Positions 1 to 9,536 of a stretch of 64,000 nt of DNA are shown here, piece by piece. The position numbers and the translations under genes were made by a program. The notes below the pieces were generated by a model that was given only the letters and a program-made list of their open reading frames with translations, was not told the origin of the DNA and did no database searches. The DNA comes from Cyclobacterium sp. SYSU L10401 (GTDB lineage Bacteria > Bacteroidota > Bacteroidia > Cytophagales > Cyclobacteriaceae), in contig NZ_WOFO01000001.1 of NCBI RefSeq assembly GCF_010993705.1, positions 896,132 through 960,131 of the forward strand, in the 5' to 3' direction. Positions within the stretch are counted from its first letter, which is position 1, and each line of letters starts with the position of its first letter.

Positions 1-706
1 GGAGAACCTTTTGATCCAGAATAACCTGATCGATTTTTCTCTTCAGGCCGGTGTGGAGAAGTTTATTTTTTTAGGAAGTTCCTGTATTTACCCTAAGCTT
101 GCACCTCAGCCACTCAGGGAGGATGTGCTGCTTACTGCCGCATTGGAGCCAACCAATCAATGGTATGCATTGGCGAAAATAGCCGGTGTAAAAGCTTGTG
201 AAGCCATCAGGCAGCAATATGGTAAGGACTTTGTGAGCCTGATGCCAACCAATCTTTACGGGCCCTTTGATAATTTTGACTTGGAAACCTCCCATGTTCT
301 TCCGGCCATGATCAGAAAATTTCATGAAGCAAAAATCCATGGACATGAACACGTCAAACTGTGGGGAAGCGGCACTCCGATGAGAGAGTTTTTGCATGTG
401 GACGATATGGCAGAAGCGGTTGTTTTTGCCATGGAGCATACCTTTGAAGACAATTTATATAATGTGGGTACAGGGGAAGACCTTACCATCAGATCCCTTG
501 CTGAATTGATTCAGCGTGTTACCGGCCATCAGGGAGATATCCTCTGGGATAGCAGCAAACCGGATGGAACGCCCAGGAAATTGATGGATGTTAGTAAAAT
601 GACAGCAGCAGGCTGGAAAGCCAAAATTGGATTGGAACAGGGTATTCAAGACACCTACCAGTGGTTCCTGAAAAATATCGATCAAATCAAACAGGTTAAA
701 TTGTAA
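1..706 (+). CDS. fcl: GDP-L-fucose synthase, 5' end cut by window edge
   Basis: The last step of GDP-L-fucose synthesis: epimerisation and NADPH-dependent reduction of GDP-4-keto-6-deoxymannose in the cytoplasm. The visible part is the C-terminal ~234 residues of a short-chain dehydrogenase/reductase (family length about 310), so the N-terminal Rossmann glycine motif lies off the window. The frame is open to the first bases, so no start is visible. The catalytic region shows GSSCIYP followed by a YxxxK motif (YALAKIAG), then PTNLYGP and MREFLHVDD, which are typical of Fcl/WcaG. It lies 32 bases before gmd, which makes its substrate, so the two form one operon. The family assignment is secure. 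Confidence 0.95.
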   Translation, partial: ENLLIQNNLIDFSLQAGVEKFIFLGSSCIYPKLAPQPLREDVLLTAALEPTNQWYALAKIAGVKACEAIRQQYGKDFVSLMPTNLYGPFDNFDLETSHVLPAMIRKFHEAKIHGHEHVKLWGSGTPMREFLHVDDMAEAVVFAMEHTFEDNLYNVGTGEDLTIRSLAELIQRVTGHQGDILWDSSKPDGTPRKLMDVSKMTAAGWKAKIGLEQGIQDTYQWFLKNIDQIKQVKL

Positions 707-738
707 TATATTTTTATCAGCATTAAATTAAATTATCT

Positions 739-1878
739 ATGAAAACGGCGTTAATTACAGGCATTACCGGGCAGGACGGCGCCTATCTTGCAGAACTTTT
801 ATTATCCAAGGGATACATTGTACACGGAATAAAGCGAAGAGCATCCCTTTTTAATACAGACAGGATTGACCACTTGTATCAGGATCCACACGATGATAAC
901 AAGCGTTTGTTTTTGCACTATGGAGACCTGACGGATTCGATGAATTTAACCCGGATCATTCAGGAGACCAAGCCGGATGAGATTTACAACCTGGCAGCCA
1001 TGAGCCATGTAAAGGTGAGTTTTGATACCCCTGAATATACAGCCAATGCCGATGGGGTGGGCACACTCCGAATACTGGAAGCTGTTAGACTTTTGGGAAT
1101 GGAGAAACAAACGAAAATATATCAGGCTTCGACTTCCGAGCTGTACGGTTTGGTACAGGCCGTTCCACAGTCTGAAACCACTCCATTTTATCCCAGATCT
1201 CCTTATGCCGTGGCCAAGCTGTATGGGTATTGGATCACGGTAAACTATCGGGAAGCCTATGGGATGTATGCCTGCAATGGGATTTTATTCAATCACGAAT
1301 CTCCATTAAGAGGGGAAACGTTTGTCACCAGAAAGATCTCAAGAGCGGTGGCCAAAATCGCTTTGGGATTGCAGCAGGACCTGTATATGGGTAACCTGGA
1401 TGCCAAAAGGGATTGGGGACATGCCAAAGATTATGTGGATGCCATGTGGAGGATCTTGCAACAAGAAGTTCCCGAGGATTATGTCATCGCAACCGGCGTC
1501 ACTACCAAGGTCCGGGATTTCATTAAAATGGCCTTTGATGAAGTAGGGTTTAAGTTAAAATTTGAAGGGGAAGGCTTGAATGAAAAAGGTATCCTGGAAG
1601 AAATTGACAGGGAAAAAGCGTTTGATATTCTGGGTACTTCCCATTTTAAAGTCAAAAAGGGGGATGTTTTGGTGAAAATTGACCCGGCTTATTTCAGACC
1701 TACAGAAGTTGACCTTTTGATCGGAGACCCGACCAAGGCCATGACCAAATTGGGATGGAAGCCAAAATATGACCTTAAGATGCTGGTAGAAGACATGGTG
1801 CTTTCAGATGTAGGCTTGTTCAAACGGGATATACATTTGATGAAGGGCGGACATAAGGTACTGAACCAGGCGGAGTAA
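739..1878 (+). CDS. gmd: GDP-mannose 4,6-dehydratase
   Basis: Converts GDP-D-mannose to GDP-4-keto-6-deoxy-D-mannose, the substrate of the upstream fcl product. The 379-residue SDR protein has the N-terminal NADP-binding motif [12 protein letters not shown], the Ser/Thr-containing ASTSELYG segment and the catalytic YxxxK ([10 protein letters not shown]). Length is normal for the family. The ATG start follows an AT-rich leader. The gene ends 30 bases before a strong terminator, so fcl-gmd is probably a transcript separate from the export and assembly genes that follow. It supplies fucose, or a related 6-deoxyhexose, to the surface polysaccharide built by the genes to the right. Confidence 0.96.
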   Translation: MKTALITGITGQDGAYLAELLLSKGYIVHGIKRRASLFNTDRIDHLYQDPHDDNKRLFLHYGDLTDSMNLTRIIQETKPDEIYNLAAMSHVKVSFDTPEYTANADGVGTLRILEAVRLLGMEKQTKIYQASTSELYGLVQAVPQSETTPFYPRSPYAVAKLYGYWITVNYREAYGMYACNGILFNHESPLRGETFVTRKISRAVAKIALGLQQDLYMGNLDAKRDWGHAKDYVDAMWRILQQEVPEDYVIATGVTTKVRDFIKMAFDEVGFKLKFEGEGLNEKGILEEIDREKAFDILGTSHFKVKKGDVLVKIDPAYFRPTEVDLLIGDPTKAMTKLGWKPKYDLKMLVEDMVLSDVGLFKRDIHLMKGGHKVLNQAE

Positions 1879-1907
1879 TAAGGATTTTGTTTAATAGGTA
1901 AAATTTT

Positions 1908-1950
1908 AAGTTATGCGTAAAATTTAATTATTTTGCGCATAACTTTTTTA
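1908..1950 (+). terminator. rho-independent terminator after gmd
   Basis: Left arm AAGTTATGCG (1908-1917) pairs with CGCATAACTT (1936-1945). The stem extends inward through a U-G pair and AAAA/TTTT to about 15 bp around an 8-base loop. A run of T follows at 1944-1949. It separates the GDP-fucose genes from the export gene. The rest of the 1879-2229 gap is AT-rich and holds only the promoter-like site listed next. Confidence 0.85.
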
Positions 1951-2054
1951 ATTTCAATCAGGCTTTAACTTTTATTCCTAATTTAATTTTGTTTTTTCGT
2001 TTGCCAGGACCGATTCAATAAATAAACATCTTATGTAATTCCGCTGGTATTGCT

Positions 2055-2062
2055 TACTTTTG
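2055..2062 (+). promoter_or_regulatory. Bacteroidota -7 element (TACTTTTG) before the export gene
   Basis: TACTTTTG matches the Bacteroidota sigma-A -7 consensus TAnnTTTG. A possible weak -33 element (TTATG, 2031-2035) lies 19 bases upstream. Transcription from here would leave a leader of about 160 bases before the export-protein ATG at 2230. The inference is from consensus match and position after a terminator. Confidence 0.45.
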
Positions 2063-2229
2063 TGCGGATATTCAATATTTTCCCCTTTTTTGTTGATCAT
2101 AAAGGTTATCTCAATATTTAAAACTCTTTTGCTGAATGTAACTGAGGAGGCGAAGCTTTAATTTTTTGATAAATAAACATCAGAAAGTTTTATTTGATTG
2201 CAGTCTCATCACTATCAACAGGTACTCAA

Positions 2230-4863
2230 ATGCTACTAAAAATTTCAATTCAAAAACTAAGATTTGTTCTTTTAGGTATTCTATTAGGTGTAGGGTTGGT
2301 CTCTTACGGCCAATCCTTGCAGGATATTCAAAACCTTAAAGTGGATGAGCTTTCTGATGCCCAGATAGAACAACTGATCAGGCGTGCAGAGTCATCCGGG
2401 ATGAATGAGGCGCAATTGGAGGCTATGGCCAGGGAAAGAGGCATGCCGCCGGCAGAAATAAGCAAGCTTACCCAGCGCATTCAAATGCTCAAATCAGGCA
2501 ATGTGGAAGGGACAAATGGGAGACAAAATCAGGGGGCTAATCAACGACAGGTCGAAGGTAATGTCAGTGATCAGATCGATGTTTTTGATTCTTTGAGACA
2601 ATCAGACCCCTACTATGACCTGAGCCCGGAGCAAAAGAAGATTTTCGGTTTTACGTTATTTCACAATAAAGAACTTAACTTTAATCCTAATTTAAACCTC
2701 CCTACACCTGACAATTATGTGTTGGGTACCGGAGATCAATTATTAGTGGACGTGTATGGCGCGTCTCAGCAATCCCTGGACTTAACTGTATCTCCTGAAG
2801 GTACAGTTTTTATTCCGGATATTGGCCCGGTCAATGTAGGTGGGGCAACCATTGAAGCGGTGAGATCCCGCTTGAAGAATGCTTTGCAACAGATTTATTC
2901 TGGCCTGGGAGGAGCCAGTCCCAATACTTTTTTCCAGATCAGGGTAGGTAATATCCGAACCATACAGGTGACCATGGCAGGCGAGTTGAGGGTTCCCGGG
3001 AGTTATTCCATGCCTTCTTTTGCGAACGTCTTCAATGCCTTGTATCAGGCAGGGGGGCCAAATGAAAACGGGTCATTTAGAAATATTCAAGTTTACAGGG
3101 ACAGCAAATTGGTAGGAGAAGTAGATATTTATGCCTTTTTGGTTGAAGGAAAACAGGAAGGAAACATTATTTTACAGGACAATGATGTAGTAATTGTCCC
3201 TCCTGTGAGAACGAGGGTAGAATTAGATGGGCCGGTCAGGAGGCCTGGTATTTTTGAAATTAAACCAGGAGAAAGTATCACCGATTTACTTTCCTTTGCC
3301 GGCGGATTTAAAAGTAACGCTTACCGAGAACTGATGACGGTAAGGCGAACGACAGATCAGGAAATGCGGGTGGATAATGTATATAACAACGATTTTGAAA
3401 CCTTCGCCATCAGGGATGGAGATTTTTTTACGGTAGGAACTATCCTGGAGCGGTTTGAAAACAGGGCACAGGTTTCCGGGGCGGTTTTTCGTCCTGGCGA
3501 ATTTGCCATAGAAGATGGCATGAGCTTAGAGGCATTATTGAAAATGGCAGGCGGCCTTCGTGGTGACGCCTTTTCTGAAAGGGTTTCCTTATACCGTACC
3601 AATCCTGATTTTACTATGGAAATCATTACCCTAAACCTGGGTGCGATACTTTCCGGCGAAGGGCCAGACATCAAATTGCAAAGAGAAGATATCCTGCACG
3701 TTCCAAGCATTTATGATCTCAAGGAAGAATACCATGTGCAAATTTCAGGAGAGGTAAACCGTACCGGTGTTTATCAGTTTGCAGACAGCATGACGGTAGG
3801 GGACCTGATTGCCAAAGCCAAAGGTTTCAAGGAGTCTGCTACCAGCTCAAATATAGAAATTGCCAGAAGGATCAAGGGAAATGTCAGTGGTGAAATTGCC
3901 CAAATTATCAATATATCCATAGATCCCAATTTAAAAATTAGCGAGGAAGAAAAAAACATTCTCCTGCAGCCTTTTGATCATGTATTTGTCCGGCAAAGCA
4001 CTGGCTTTCAGCCTGAAACAGTTGTTGAAGTGGAGGGGGAAGTTTTTTATCCCGGGGAATATGCACTTGAAAAAAGAGATGAAAGAATATCTGATGTATT
4101 GAATCGGGCAGGTGGCATGAATCAATTTGCCTACGCCAAAGGAGCGACTTTAATCAGAAGAACCGAGTTTTTCAAGACTAAAGAAGAAGAAGTATTGAAG
4201 CTGGAGCAACTGGAGTCCTTGTTGGAAAATATGGAAAGGGATGAAAAGGTGGAGAATGCAGAGTCTGAAAAAGAGTTGATGAAACGGCTGGAGGAGAGGG
4301 TCGCACTTCTAACGGAAGAAAGGGTAAAAAATAAAACAGGAACAGATGGTCAGGAAATGGAAAGCTTTTCAGAGGACAGGTATCAATTTCTGGAAGGAGC
4401 GGACAGCTCTGTCATGGAAGAAGCTACCCGGGATAAGGAATTAATAGGGATCGAATTGGATAAAATCCTTCAACAACCGGGCTCAAAATATGACCTGATA
4501 TTACAGGAAGGGGATGTCATCAGTATACCTAAGGAGCTACAAACAGTAAGAATGCGGGGGGAGGTTTTGTATCCCACTACGGCAAGATATGATGAAGGCA
4601 GGAGTTTCAGGAATTATATTTCCAGAGCTGGAGGGTTTAGTGAATCAGCGCGGAAATCCCGCTCCTATGTGGTTTATGCCAATGGGGATGTGAAGAGAAC
4701 CAACAGGTTTTTATTTATTTCCTTTTTTCCAAGGTTAGAACCCGGCGCAGAAATAATTGTTCCCCAAAAACCTGAAAGAGAACCCATGTCTGTACAGGCA
4801 TGGATTGGTATGGCCTCAAGCTTAGCCACTTTGGTTATCTTGATTGATAGGGTTAGGAGGTAA
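2230..4863 (+). CDS. SLBB-repeat polysaccharide export protein (Wza-like)
   Basis: Predicted periplasmic/outer-membrane export component of the surface polysaccharide machine. I chose the ATG at 2230 over the upstream TTG at 2194 because it begins directly at a hydrophobic signal sequence (about residues 5-27). A polar helical stretch follows. Next comes a poly-export domain around residues 160-265 (NYVLGTGDQL, TVSPEGTVFIPDIG). After it I count six SLBB-like repeats, each of the form 'v.GEv..PG.y....s..dll..AGG'. Between repeats 5 and 6 there is a Glu/Lys-rich coiled-coil-like insert (about residues 655-740). The C-terminus has one hydrophobic segment and ends DRVRR. At 877 residues it is far longer than E. 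coli Wza (two SLBB repeats), but long multi-SLBB forms are common in Bacteroidota. First gene of the export/assembly operon. Confidence 0.9.
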   Translation: MLLKISIQKLRFVLLGILLGVGLVSYGQSLQDIQNLKVDELSDAQIEQLIRRAESSGMNEAQLEAMARERGMPPAEISKLTQRIQMLKSGNVEGTNGRQNQGANQRQVEGNVSDQIDVFDSLRQSDPYYDLSPEQKKIFGFTLFHNKELNFNPNLNLPTPDNYVLGTGDQLLVDVYGASQQSLDLTVSPEGTVFIPDIGPVNVGGATIEAVRSRLKNALQQIYSGLGGASPNTFFQIRVGNIRTIQVTMAGELRVPGSYSMPSFANVFNALYQAGGPNENGSFRNIQVYRDSKLVGEVDIYAFLVEGKQEGNIILQDNDVVIVPPVRTRVELDGPVRRPGIFEIKPGESITDLLSFAGGFKSNAYRELMTVRRTTDQEMRVDNVYNNDFETFAIRDGDFFTVGTILERFENRAQVSGAVFRPGEFAIEDGMSLEALLKMAGGLRGDAFSERVSLYRTNPDFTMEIITLNLGAILSGEGPDIKLQREDILHVPSIYDLKEEYHVQISGEVNRTGVYQFADSMTVGDLIAKAKGFKESATSSNIEIARRIKGNVSGEIAQIINISIDPNLKISEEEKNILLQPFDHVFVRQSTGFQPETVVEVEGEVFYPGEYALEKRDERISDVLNRAGGMNQFAYAKGATLIRRTEFFKTKEEEVLKLEQLESLLENMERDEKVENAESEKELMKRLEERVALLTEERVKNKTGTDGQEMESFSEDRYQFLEGADSSVMEEATRDKELIGIELDKILQQPGSKYDLILQEGDVISIPKELQTVRMRGEVLYPTTARYDEGRSFRNYISRAGGFSESARKSRSYVVYANGDVKRTNRFLFISFFPRLEPGAEIIVPQKPEREPMSVQAWIGMASSLATLVILIDRVRR

Positions 4864-4921
4864 AAAAGAATGGCCCATTTTATTTCCTTCCAGAATATTC
4901 CAGGCTGATAATATAAGTAGT

Positions 4922-6370
4922 ATGGCTCCGGGTTTAAAAAAAAGTATATTAACAGGGATATTTTGGAACACCATCCAATTGGTCATCAATAGAACTTTTT
5001 CTTTTGTAATCAAACTTATTCTGGCTAAAATTTTATTTCCAGAAGAATTTGGTTTAATCGGGATGGCGGTTGTTTTTACCAGTTTTGTCGAAGTTTTTAA
5101 TGATTTGGGCTTTGGAGCAGCAATTGTTCAGAAAAAAGAAAACTTAATCAATGAAAGTCACTTCCATACAGCTTTCTGGACTGGCATTGTTTGGGCGATA
5201 GTTTTATATGCTTTTATTTACTTTTTTTTAGCAGACCTGGCAGCAAATTTTTATGACGAACCTTTACTCGAAGAAATCATTCCGGTCCTGAGTTTGGGGA
5301 TTTTACTGAACCCCATAAACCTGGTGCATAAAGCTCAATTGACCAGGGCAATGAATTTTAAAAAATTGGCCTACATCAGCAACACAAGTAGTATTATTTC
5401 CGGTTCAATATCTTTAATCTTAGCGCTACTTGGATTTGGAGTTTGGTCATTGGTATTCAATTCCGTAACAGCGTACGTCATTTCCCTTCCACTTTTTTTT
5501 GTAGCGACGGGTTGGAAGCCGAAATTTATTTGGGTAAGAACTGCATTCGATGATATTTTTGGCTTTGGCGTAAACACAATGGGTACCCAGGTTTTCAATA
5601 ACCTGATCAATAAATTTGATTATCTGGTTATCGGCAAACTACTTTCTGTTTCTGCTCTGGGGGTTTATACTTTGGCATTTACGCTCACAGATACCTTTAG
5701 GGGCCAGCTAATGACGGTAATGAACCGGGTCATGTATCCCATATATGGTAAAAAGCAGGATGATAAGGTCTCTTTAGTAAAGTATTACCTAAAAGTGGTG
5801 AAATATAACTCCATGATCATTGACGGGATCATGATGGTTTTGGTAATTTATGCGGAGCCTATTATATTGTTGTTTTTTGGTGATAAGTGGATAGATACAG
5901 TCATTCCCTTACAGATTTTGTCCTTGTCAGTGGTCTTTCACATGATGGTTAGTTCCAACACCTCTCTCATCAGGGGTATGGGAAAACCCGGATTGGAATT
6001 CAGGCTACAGTTGTTTAAATCATTGGTACTTTATGTGCCTTTAATTTATTTTGGCACCAAATTTTTTGGTACCGCTGGGGCAGCTTTTGCGATCCTTATA
6101 AACAAGTTGATCAGTGTTATAATCGCCCAATATTTTCTCAAAAAATTATTGGGGATTAGTCTTATGGCATTGGTTGATTCTACCAAACCTGCATTGATCA
6201 GTTTTATTGCAGGATCTCTTTGGGGCTATGTGAGCTTTAATATATTTTCCCTTCATTGGGTAATTTCGGCCCTTATCGCAGTTGGCATCTATATGGGAGG
6301 CATCTACTTCATCGCAGGTAAGGAAATCAAATCGGAACTATCTGGTTTGAGAAAATTAAAAGCAGCTTAA
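4922..6370 (+). CDS. Wzx-type polysaccharide flippase (MOP superfamily)
   Basis: Integral inner-membrane flippase that moves undecaprenol-linked repeat units to the periplasm. The reading frame extends back to 4844, overlapping the export gene. The ATG at 4922 is the likely start because the family N-terminus (LKKSILTGIFWNTIQLVINR) begins just after it, and the upstream residues are polar and unlike the family. About 12-14 hydrophobic segments span the 482 residues. The pattern resembles the WzxC/RfbX polysaccharide biosynthesis group, including the typical FPEEFGLIGMA and GFGAAIVQKKE segments of TM1-TM3. It stands just downstream of the export gene, in an operon with pyruvyl transferase and glycosyltransferases. 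Confidence 0.93.
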   Translation: MAPGLKKSILTGIFWNTIQLVINRTFSFVIKLILAKILFPEEFGLIGMAVVFTSFVEVFNDLGFGAAIVQKKENLINESHFHTAFWTGIVWAIVLYAFIYFFLADLAANFYDEPLLEEIIPVLSLGILLNPINLVHKAQLTRAMNFKKLAYISNTSSIISGSISLILALLGFGVWSLVFNSVTAYVISLPLFFVATGWKPKFIWVRTAFDDIFGFGVNTMGTQVFNNLINKFDYLVIGKLLSVSALGVYTLAFTLTDTFRGQLMTVMNRVMYPIYGKKQDDKVSLVKYYLKVVKYNSMIIDGIMMVLVIYAEPIILLFFGDKWIDTVIPLQILSLSVVFHMMVSSNTSLIRGMGKPGLEFRLQLFKSLVLYVPLIYFGTKFFGTAGAAFAILINKLISVIIAQYFLKKLLGISLMALVDSTKPALISFIAGSLWGYVSFNIFSLHWVISALIAVGIYMGGIYFIAGKEIKSELSGLRKLKAA

Positions 6371-6372
6371 CA

Positions 6373-7425
6373 ATGATTGAAAAATTAAAGAAAAAAATAT
6401 CCTGGAGATACAGGCGTTGGGTAGAGATGCAGTTGCCATTTCACGTCTATAAAAGTAGGTTTTTAGCTACGCTATATTATTTTTTATTTTCAGATGCTTT
6501 CAGGAGGGAGAATCAAGCAGTACTGGCAGGGAAAGTAAAACATTTAGAGCGCAACCAAAAAGATAAGTCAAACCTATACTTGTTGGTTCGGAACACTCAT
6601 AGAATTGAAAAAGGCTTGCTTATGCGGCCCATGAGGAAAACTTTTGCATTGGACTACATAGGCGAAACGGTGGATGCCTATTCCGGTTTTATCAAAGAAG
6701 AAGCAGGAAATCACGAAGCCCAGCAAAAATGGTTTACCGATGTGATAAGCAGCTACTTTGAATCAGTGGAAGAAAATGAAATAATAGCTGTAGAAAAAGA
6801 GAAGTTTTTTAAGTGTAAAGATTTTTTAAACGGAAAGGAGAGCCCAATTAGGTCTGTGCCCTACATGAGAAATAAGGAAACACTTTCCCCGATCACCTAT
6901 GAGCAATTTTATGAATTGAACAGGCAAAGGAGGTCTGTGAGATGGTTTCAGGACAAACCAGTAGAAAGGGAGAAAGTCGATAAGGCGATTTTAGCGGCGA
7001 TTCAGGCTCCAAGTGCCTGTAATAGACAGCCTTTTGAATACAGGGTGCTGGATAATCCTGATCTGGTGAAAAAAGTGGTTGATTTTCCGATGGGAACCAA
7101 GGGGTATGCCCATTCCATTCAGACGTTTATAGTAGTGGTGGGTAATCTGGATGCCTATTTTAGTGAAAGGGACAGACATTTGATATATGTGGACGCCTCT
7201 CTTGCCAATATGTCGCTAATGCTCGCCTTGGAAACATTGGGCTTGAGTAGTTGCCCGATCAATTGGCCTGATATTGAAAACAGAGAAAGAATGATGGAGG
7301 AATTTTTAAAACTTTCGCCTTATCAGCGTCCAATAATGTGCCTGGGTATTGGTTACCCTGACTTCACAGGTAAAGTTGCTTTTTCAGAAAAAAGAAGTTT
7401 GGATCAAATCAGAAAATACAATTAA
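6373..7425 (+). CDS. nitroreductase-family flavoprotein in the polysaccharide locus
   Basis: The C-terminal half (about residues 175-345) is a nitroreductase fold. It shows the FMN-phosphate binding start RRSVRWFQDKPV, the segment IQAPSACNRQPFEYRV, and a C-terminal GIGYPD. The N-terminal ~170 residues are a basic, mostly helical extension (NTHRIEKGLLMRPMRK) not found in minimal nitroreductases. The substrate cannot be read from the sequence. The gene starts 2 bases after the flippase and abuts the pyruvyl transferase gene, so it is translated as part of the polysaccharide operon. A role in redox modification of a sugar or precursor is inference only. Confidence 0.8.
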   Translation: MIEKLKKKISWRYRRWVEMQLPFHVYKSRFLATLYYFLFSDAFRRENQAVLAGKVKHLERNQKDKSNLYLLVRNTHRIEKGLLMRPMRKTFALDYIGETVDAYSGFIKEEAGNHEAQQKWFTDVISSYFESVEENEIIAVEKEKFFKCKDFLNGKESPIRSVPYMRNKETLSPITYEQFYELNRQRRSVRWFQDKPVEREKVDKAILAAIQAPSACNRQPFEYRVLDNPDLVKKVVDFPMGTKGYAHSIQTFIVVVGNLDAYFSERDRHLIYVDASLANMSLMLALETLGLSSCPINWPDIENRERMMEEFLKLSPYQRPIMCLGIGYPDFTGKVAFSEKRSLDQIRKYN

Positions 7426-8580
7426 ATGATAGTCGAACTAAGAGGTGTGGGATTTGTCAATAAAGGAGCCGAACTTATGCTTCATGCCATGATGGATAAG
7501 GTGAAATCCAATTATCCTGATGTGGTATTTGCCATGGAAGTTAACAAGGCCTCGCCTTTAAAAAAGATTTGGTCCCTGGGAATCAAAGCCAAAACCAATG
7601 TAACCATAAAGAGGGTACCATTAAATGGTATTTTTGGCCTGTTGCCTGCTGAAATAAGAAGCAAACTGGGTTGGGTCATGGAGGACGAAATACAGGTGAT
7701 ACTTGACGGTTCAGGCTTTAATTATGGAGATAAATGGGGAGCAAAAAGGGCAGGAGACAGGCTTGCTGACCACCTGCCAGGGTGGAAGGAAAAGGGTAAA
7801 AAAGTAATTTTATTACCTCAGGCCTTTGGTCCTTTTACAAAAGCAGATTTGATCGAAAGGATGGGAATCATTCTCAATGAATCAGATTTAATTTTTGCCA
7901 GGGATAGGATTTCCCTTGAATTTATCCAACAAATAGCTAAAAACCATCACCAAAATAAAATTCATTTAGCGCCTGATTTCACGAATCTAAAAGCTCCGGT
8001 GTGGCCTGAAAGCAAGAATCAGTATGCCAATATGCTGGCCATTATTCCTAACCAAAAGATGCTGGAAACCGGCAACAATGCCCTAAACCAAAATTATCCG
8101 GAGTTTCTTAAGCACTTAATTGAACTGGCGATAAATAGGGGACAGCGGCCTTTTTTCCTGATTCATGAGAGTAAGCATGACAAAGCAATAGCAGCTATGG
8201 TCAACAGTCAGCTTTCAAAACCGATTCAAATTGTAGAAGAAGAAGACCCCCTGGTAGTAAAAGGTATCATCGGAAGCTGTTTTGCGGTGATCACCTCAAG
8301 ATTTCATGGCCTGGTAAGTGCACTTTCTCAGTCTATCCCCTGTCTGGCCACAGGATGGAGCCATAAGTATGAAATGCTTTTCGAAGATTATGGTTACCCG
8401 GAAGGCCTTTGCCAACTTCAGGAAGAAATGGTTTACTACGAAGGTAAACTTGATTTGATTGTAAAAGAAGATTTAAGGATAGAATTGATAAAAAAGCTGA
8501 ATACTGCTTCAAACAGGCAGAAACAATTGTCTAACGACATGTGGCAACTTGTTTTCAACAATATCAATGAATTGGTTTAG
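7426..8580 (+). CDS. polysaccharide pyruvyl transferase family protein
   Basis: Family that transfers pyruvate from phosphoenolpyruvate to sugars as ketals (CsaB/WcaK-like). The 384 residues show the family's N-terminal start (VELRGVGFVNKGAELMLHAM), the LLPQAFGPF segment near residue 130, DLIFARDRIS, and the C-terminal SRFHGLVSAL motif with its conserved Arg-His. The ATG follows the preceding stop without a gap, which suggests translational coupling. In this locus it probably adds negative charge to the repeat unit; a transferase for another group is possible within the family. Confidence 0.9.
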   Translation: MIVELRGVGFVNKGAELMLHAMMDKVKSNYPDVVFAMEVNKASPLKKIWSLGIKAKTNVTIKRVPLNGIFGLLPAEIRSKLGWVMEDEIQVILDGSGFNYGDKWGAKRAGDRLADHLPGWKEKGKKVILLPQAFGPFTKADLIERMGIILNESDLIFARDRISLEFIQQIAKNHHQNKIHLAPDFTNLKAPVWPESKNQYANMLAIIPNQKMLETGNNALNQNYPEFLKHLIELAINRGQRPFFLIHESKHDKAIAAMVNSQLSKPIQIVEEEDPLVVKGIIGSCFAVITSRFHGLVSALSQSIPCLATGWSHKYEMLFEDYGYPEGLCQLQEEMVYYEGKLDLIVKEDLRIELIKKLNTASNRQKQLSNDMWQLVFNNINELV

Positions 8581-8612
8581 TATTTGACCTTGTCCTTGTA
8601 ATTAAAAGAAAT

Positions 8613-9461
8613 TTGGTATCCATTATTATTCCTGTATTTAACAGAGAAGGGTTATTGGCGGAAACCCTTGATAGTATAATCAGACAAACCTTTTCGGATT
8701 GGGAATGCATTTTGGTGGACGATGGCTCCCAAGATAGAAGTCTTGAGGTGTTACATAATTTTGCGGGCAAAGAGGCAAGATTTAAAGTATATGAGCGACC
8801 TGAATCCTGGCCAAAAGGAGCCCCTTCTTGTAGAAATTTCGGCTTTTTAAAGGCTTCAGGTACTTATATTCAATTTTTTGACTCCGATGATATCATGCTT
8901 CCTGAAATGCTGGCGGAAAAGGTCTCCTTTATACAGGAAAATAAAGGAAATGATTTTGTAGTTTCTAAGATGGCGGAATTTATTACACCGGATGAATGGT
9001 CTCCTCCCAATTACCAGTGTATATCTAGAAATACGGTAGAAGATTTTTTAAAATACAGAATATATTTTCTCACTCCTGGACCTCTTTTTAGAAAATCCTA
9101 TCTCGATAAGCAATCCAAACTTTTTGATGATCAACTAAATAAACATCAGGAATGGGAGTTTTACTCCAGGTTGTTGCTCCAGGGATGCCAATATAAATTA
9201 TTGGATAAAGTTCATTGTCTCAGGAGGATTCATGATGATAGTATTAAGTCGATTTTTTCTACCTCCCAGGAAGTAGAGGCAAAAAATTTAAAATTAAAGG
9301 CTTTAACAAGGTTAAATAGGAATACAGGTAATAACTACCGGGGATTGATGATCAAATTGTTTTGGAAAGATTACATTCGAAGTTCCTTTCTGTTTTTAAA
9401 GTATAGAAAATTTAAATATTTCCAAACATTAAATGAGAGTTTAATGTCTTTTTTAAGATAA
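8613..9461 (+). CDS. family 2 glycosyltransferase
   Basis: GT-A fold transferase of the polysaccharide repeat unit. The N-terminus VSIIIPVFNREGLLAETLDS, the nucleotide-binding CILVDDGSQDRS and the metal-binding DSDD (FFDSDDIM) are clear; RNFGFLKASG lies between them. The C-terminal ~80 residues are basic (KLFWKDYIRSSFLFLKYRK), which suits peripheral membrane contact. No ATG is available near the conserved N-terminus. The TTG at 8613 puts the first residue where the family begins, but the frame is open further upstream, so the start is uncertain. Donor and acceptor sugars cannot be deduced. Confidence 0.88.
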   Translation: MVSIIIPVFNREGLLAETLDSIIRQTFSDWECILVDDGSQDRSLEVLHNFAGKEARFKVYERPESWPKGAPSCRNFGFLKASGTYIQFFDSDDIMLPEMLAEKVSFIQENKGNDFVVSKMAEFITPDEWSPPNYQCISRNTVEDFLKYRIYFLTPGPLFRKSYLDKQSKLFDDQLNKHQEWEFYSRLLLQGCQYKLLDKVHCLRRIHDDSIKSIFSTSQEVEAKNLKLKALTRLNRNTGNNYRGLMIKLFWKDYIRSSFLFLKYRKFKYFQTLNESLMSFLR

Positions 9462-9536
9462 TTTAATACTTCATCAAATATTTATTTTTGAATATAATGA
9501 ATACAATAAGATACGAATCAATAAGTCTAATAGTGG

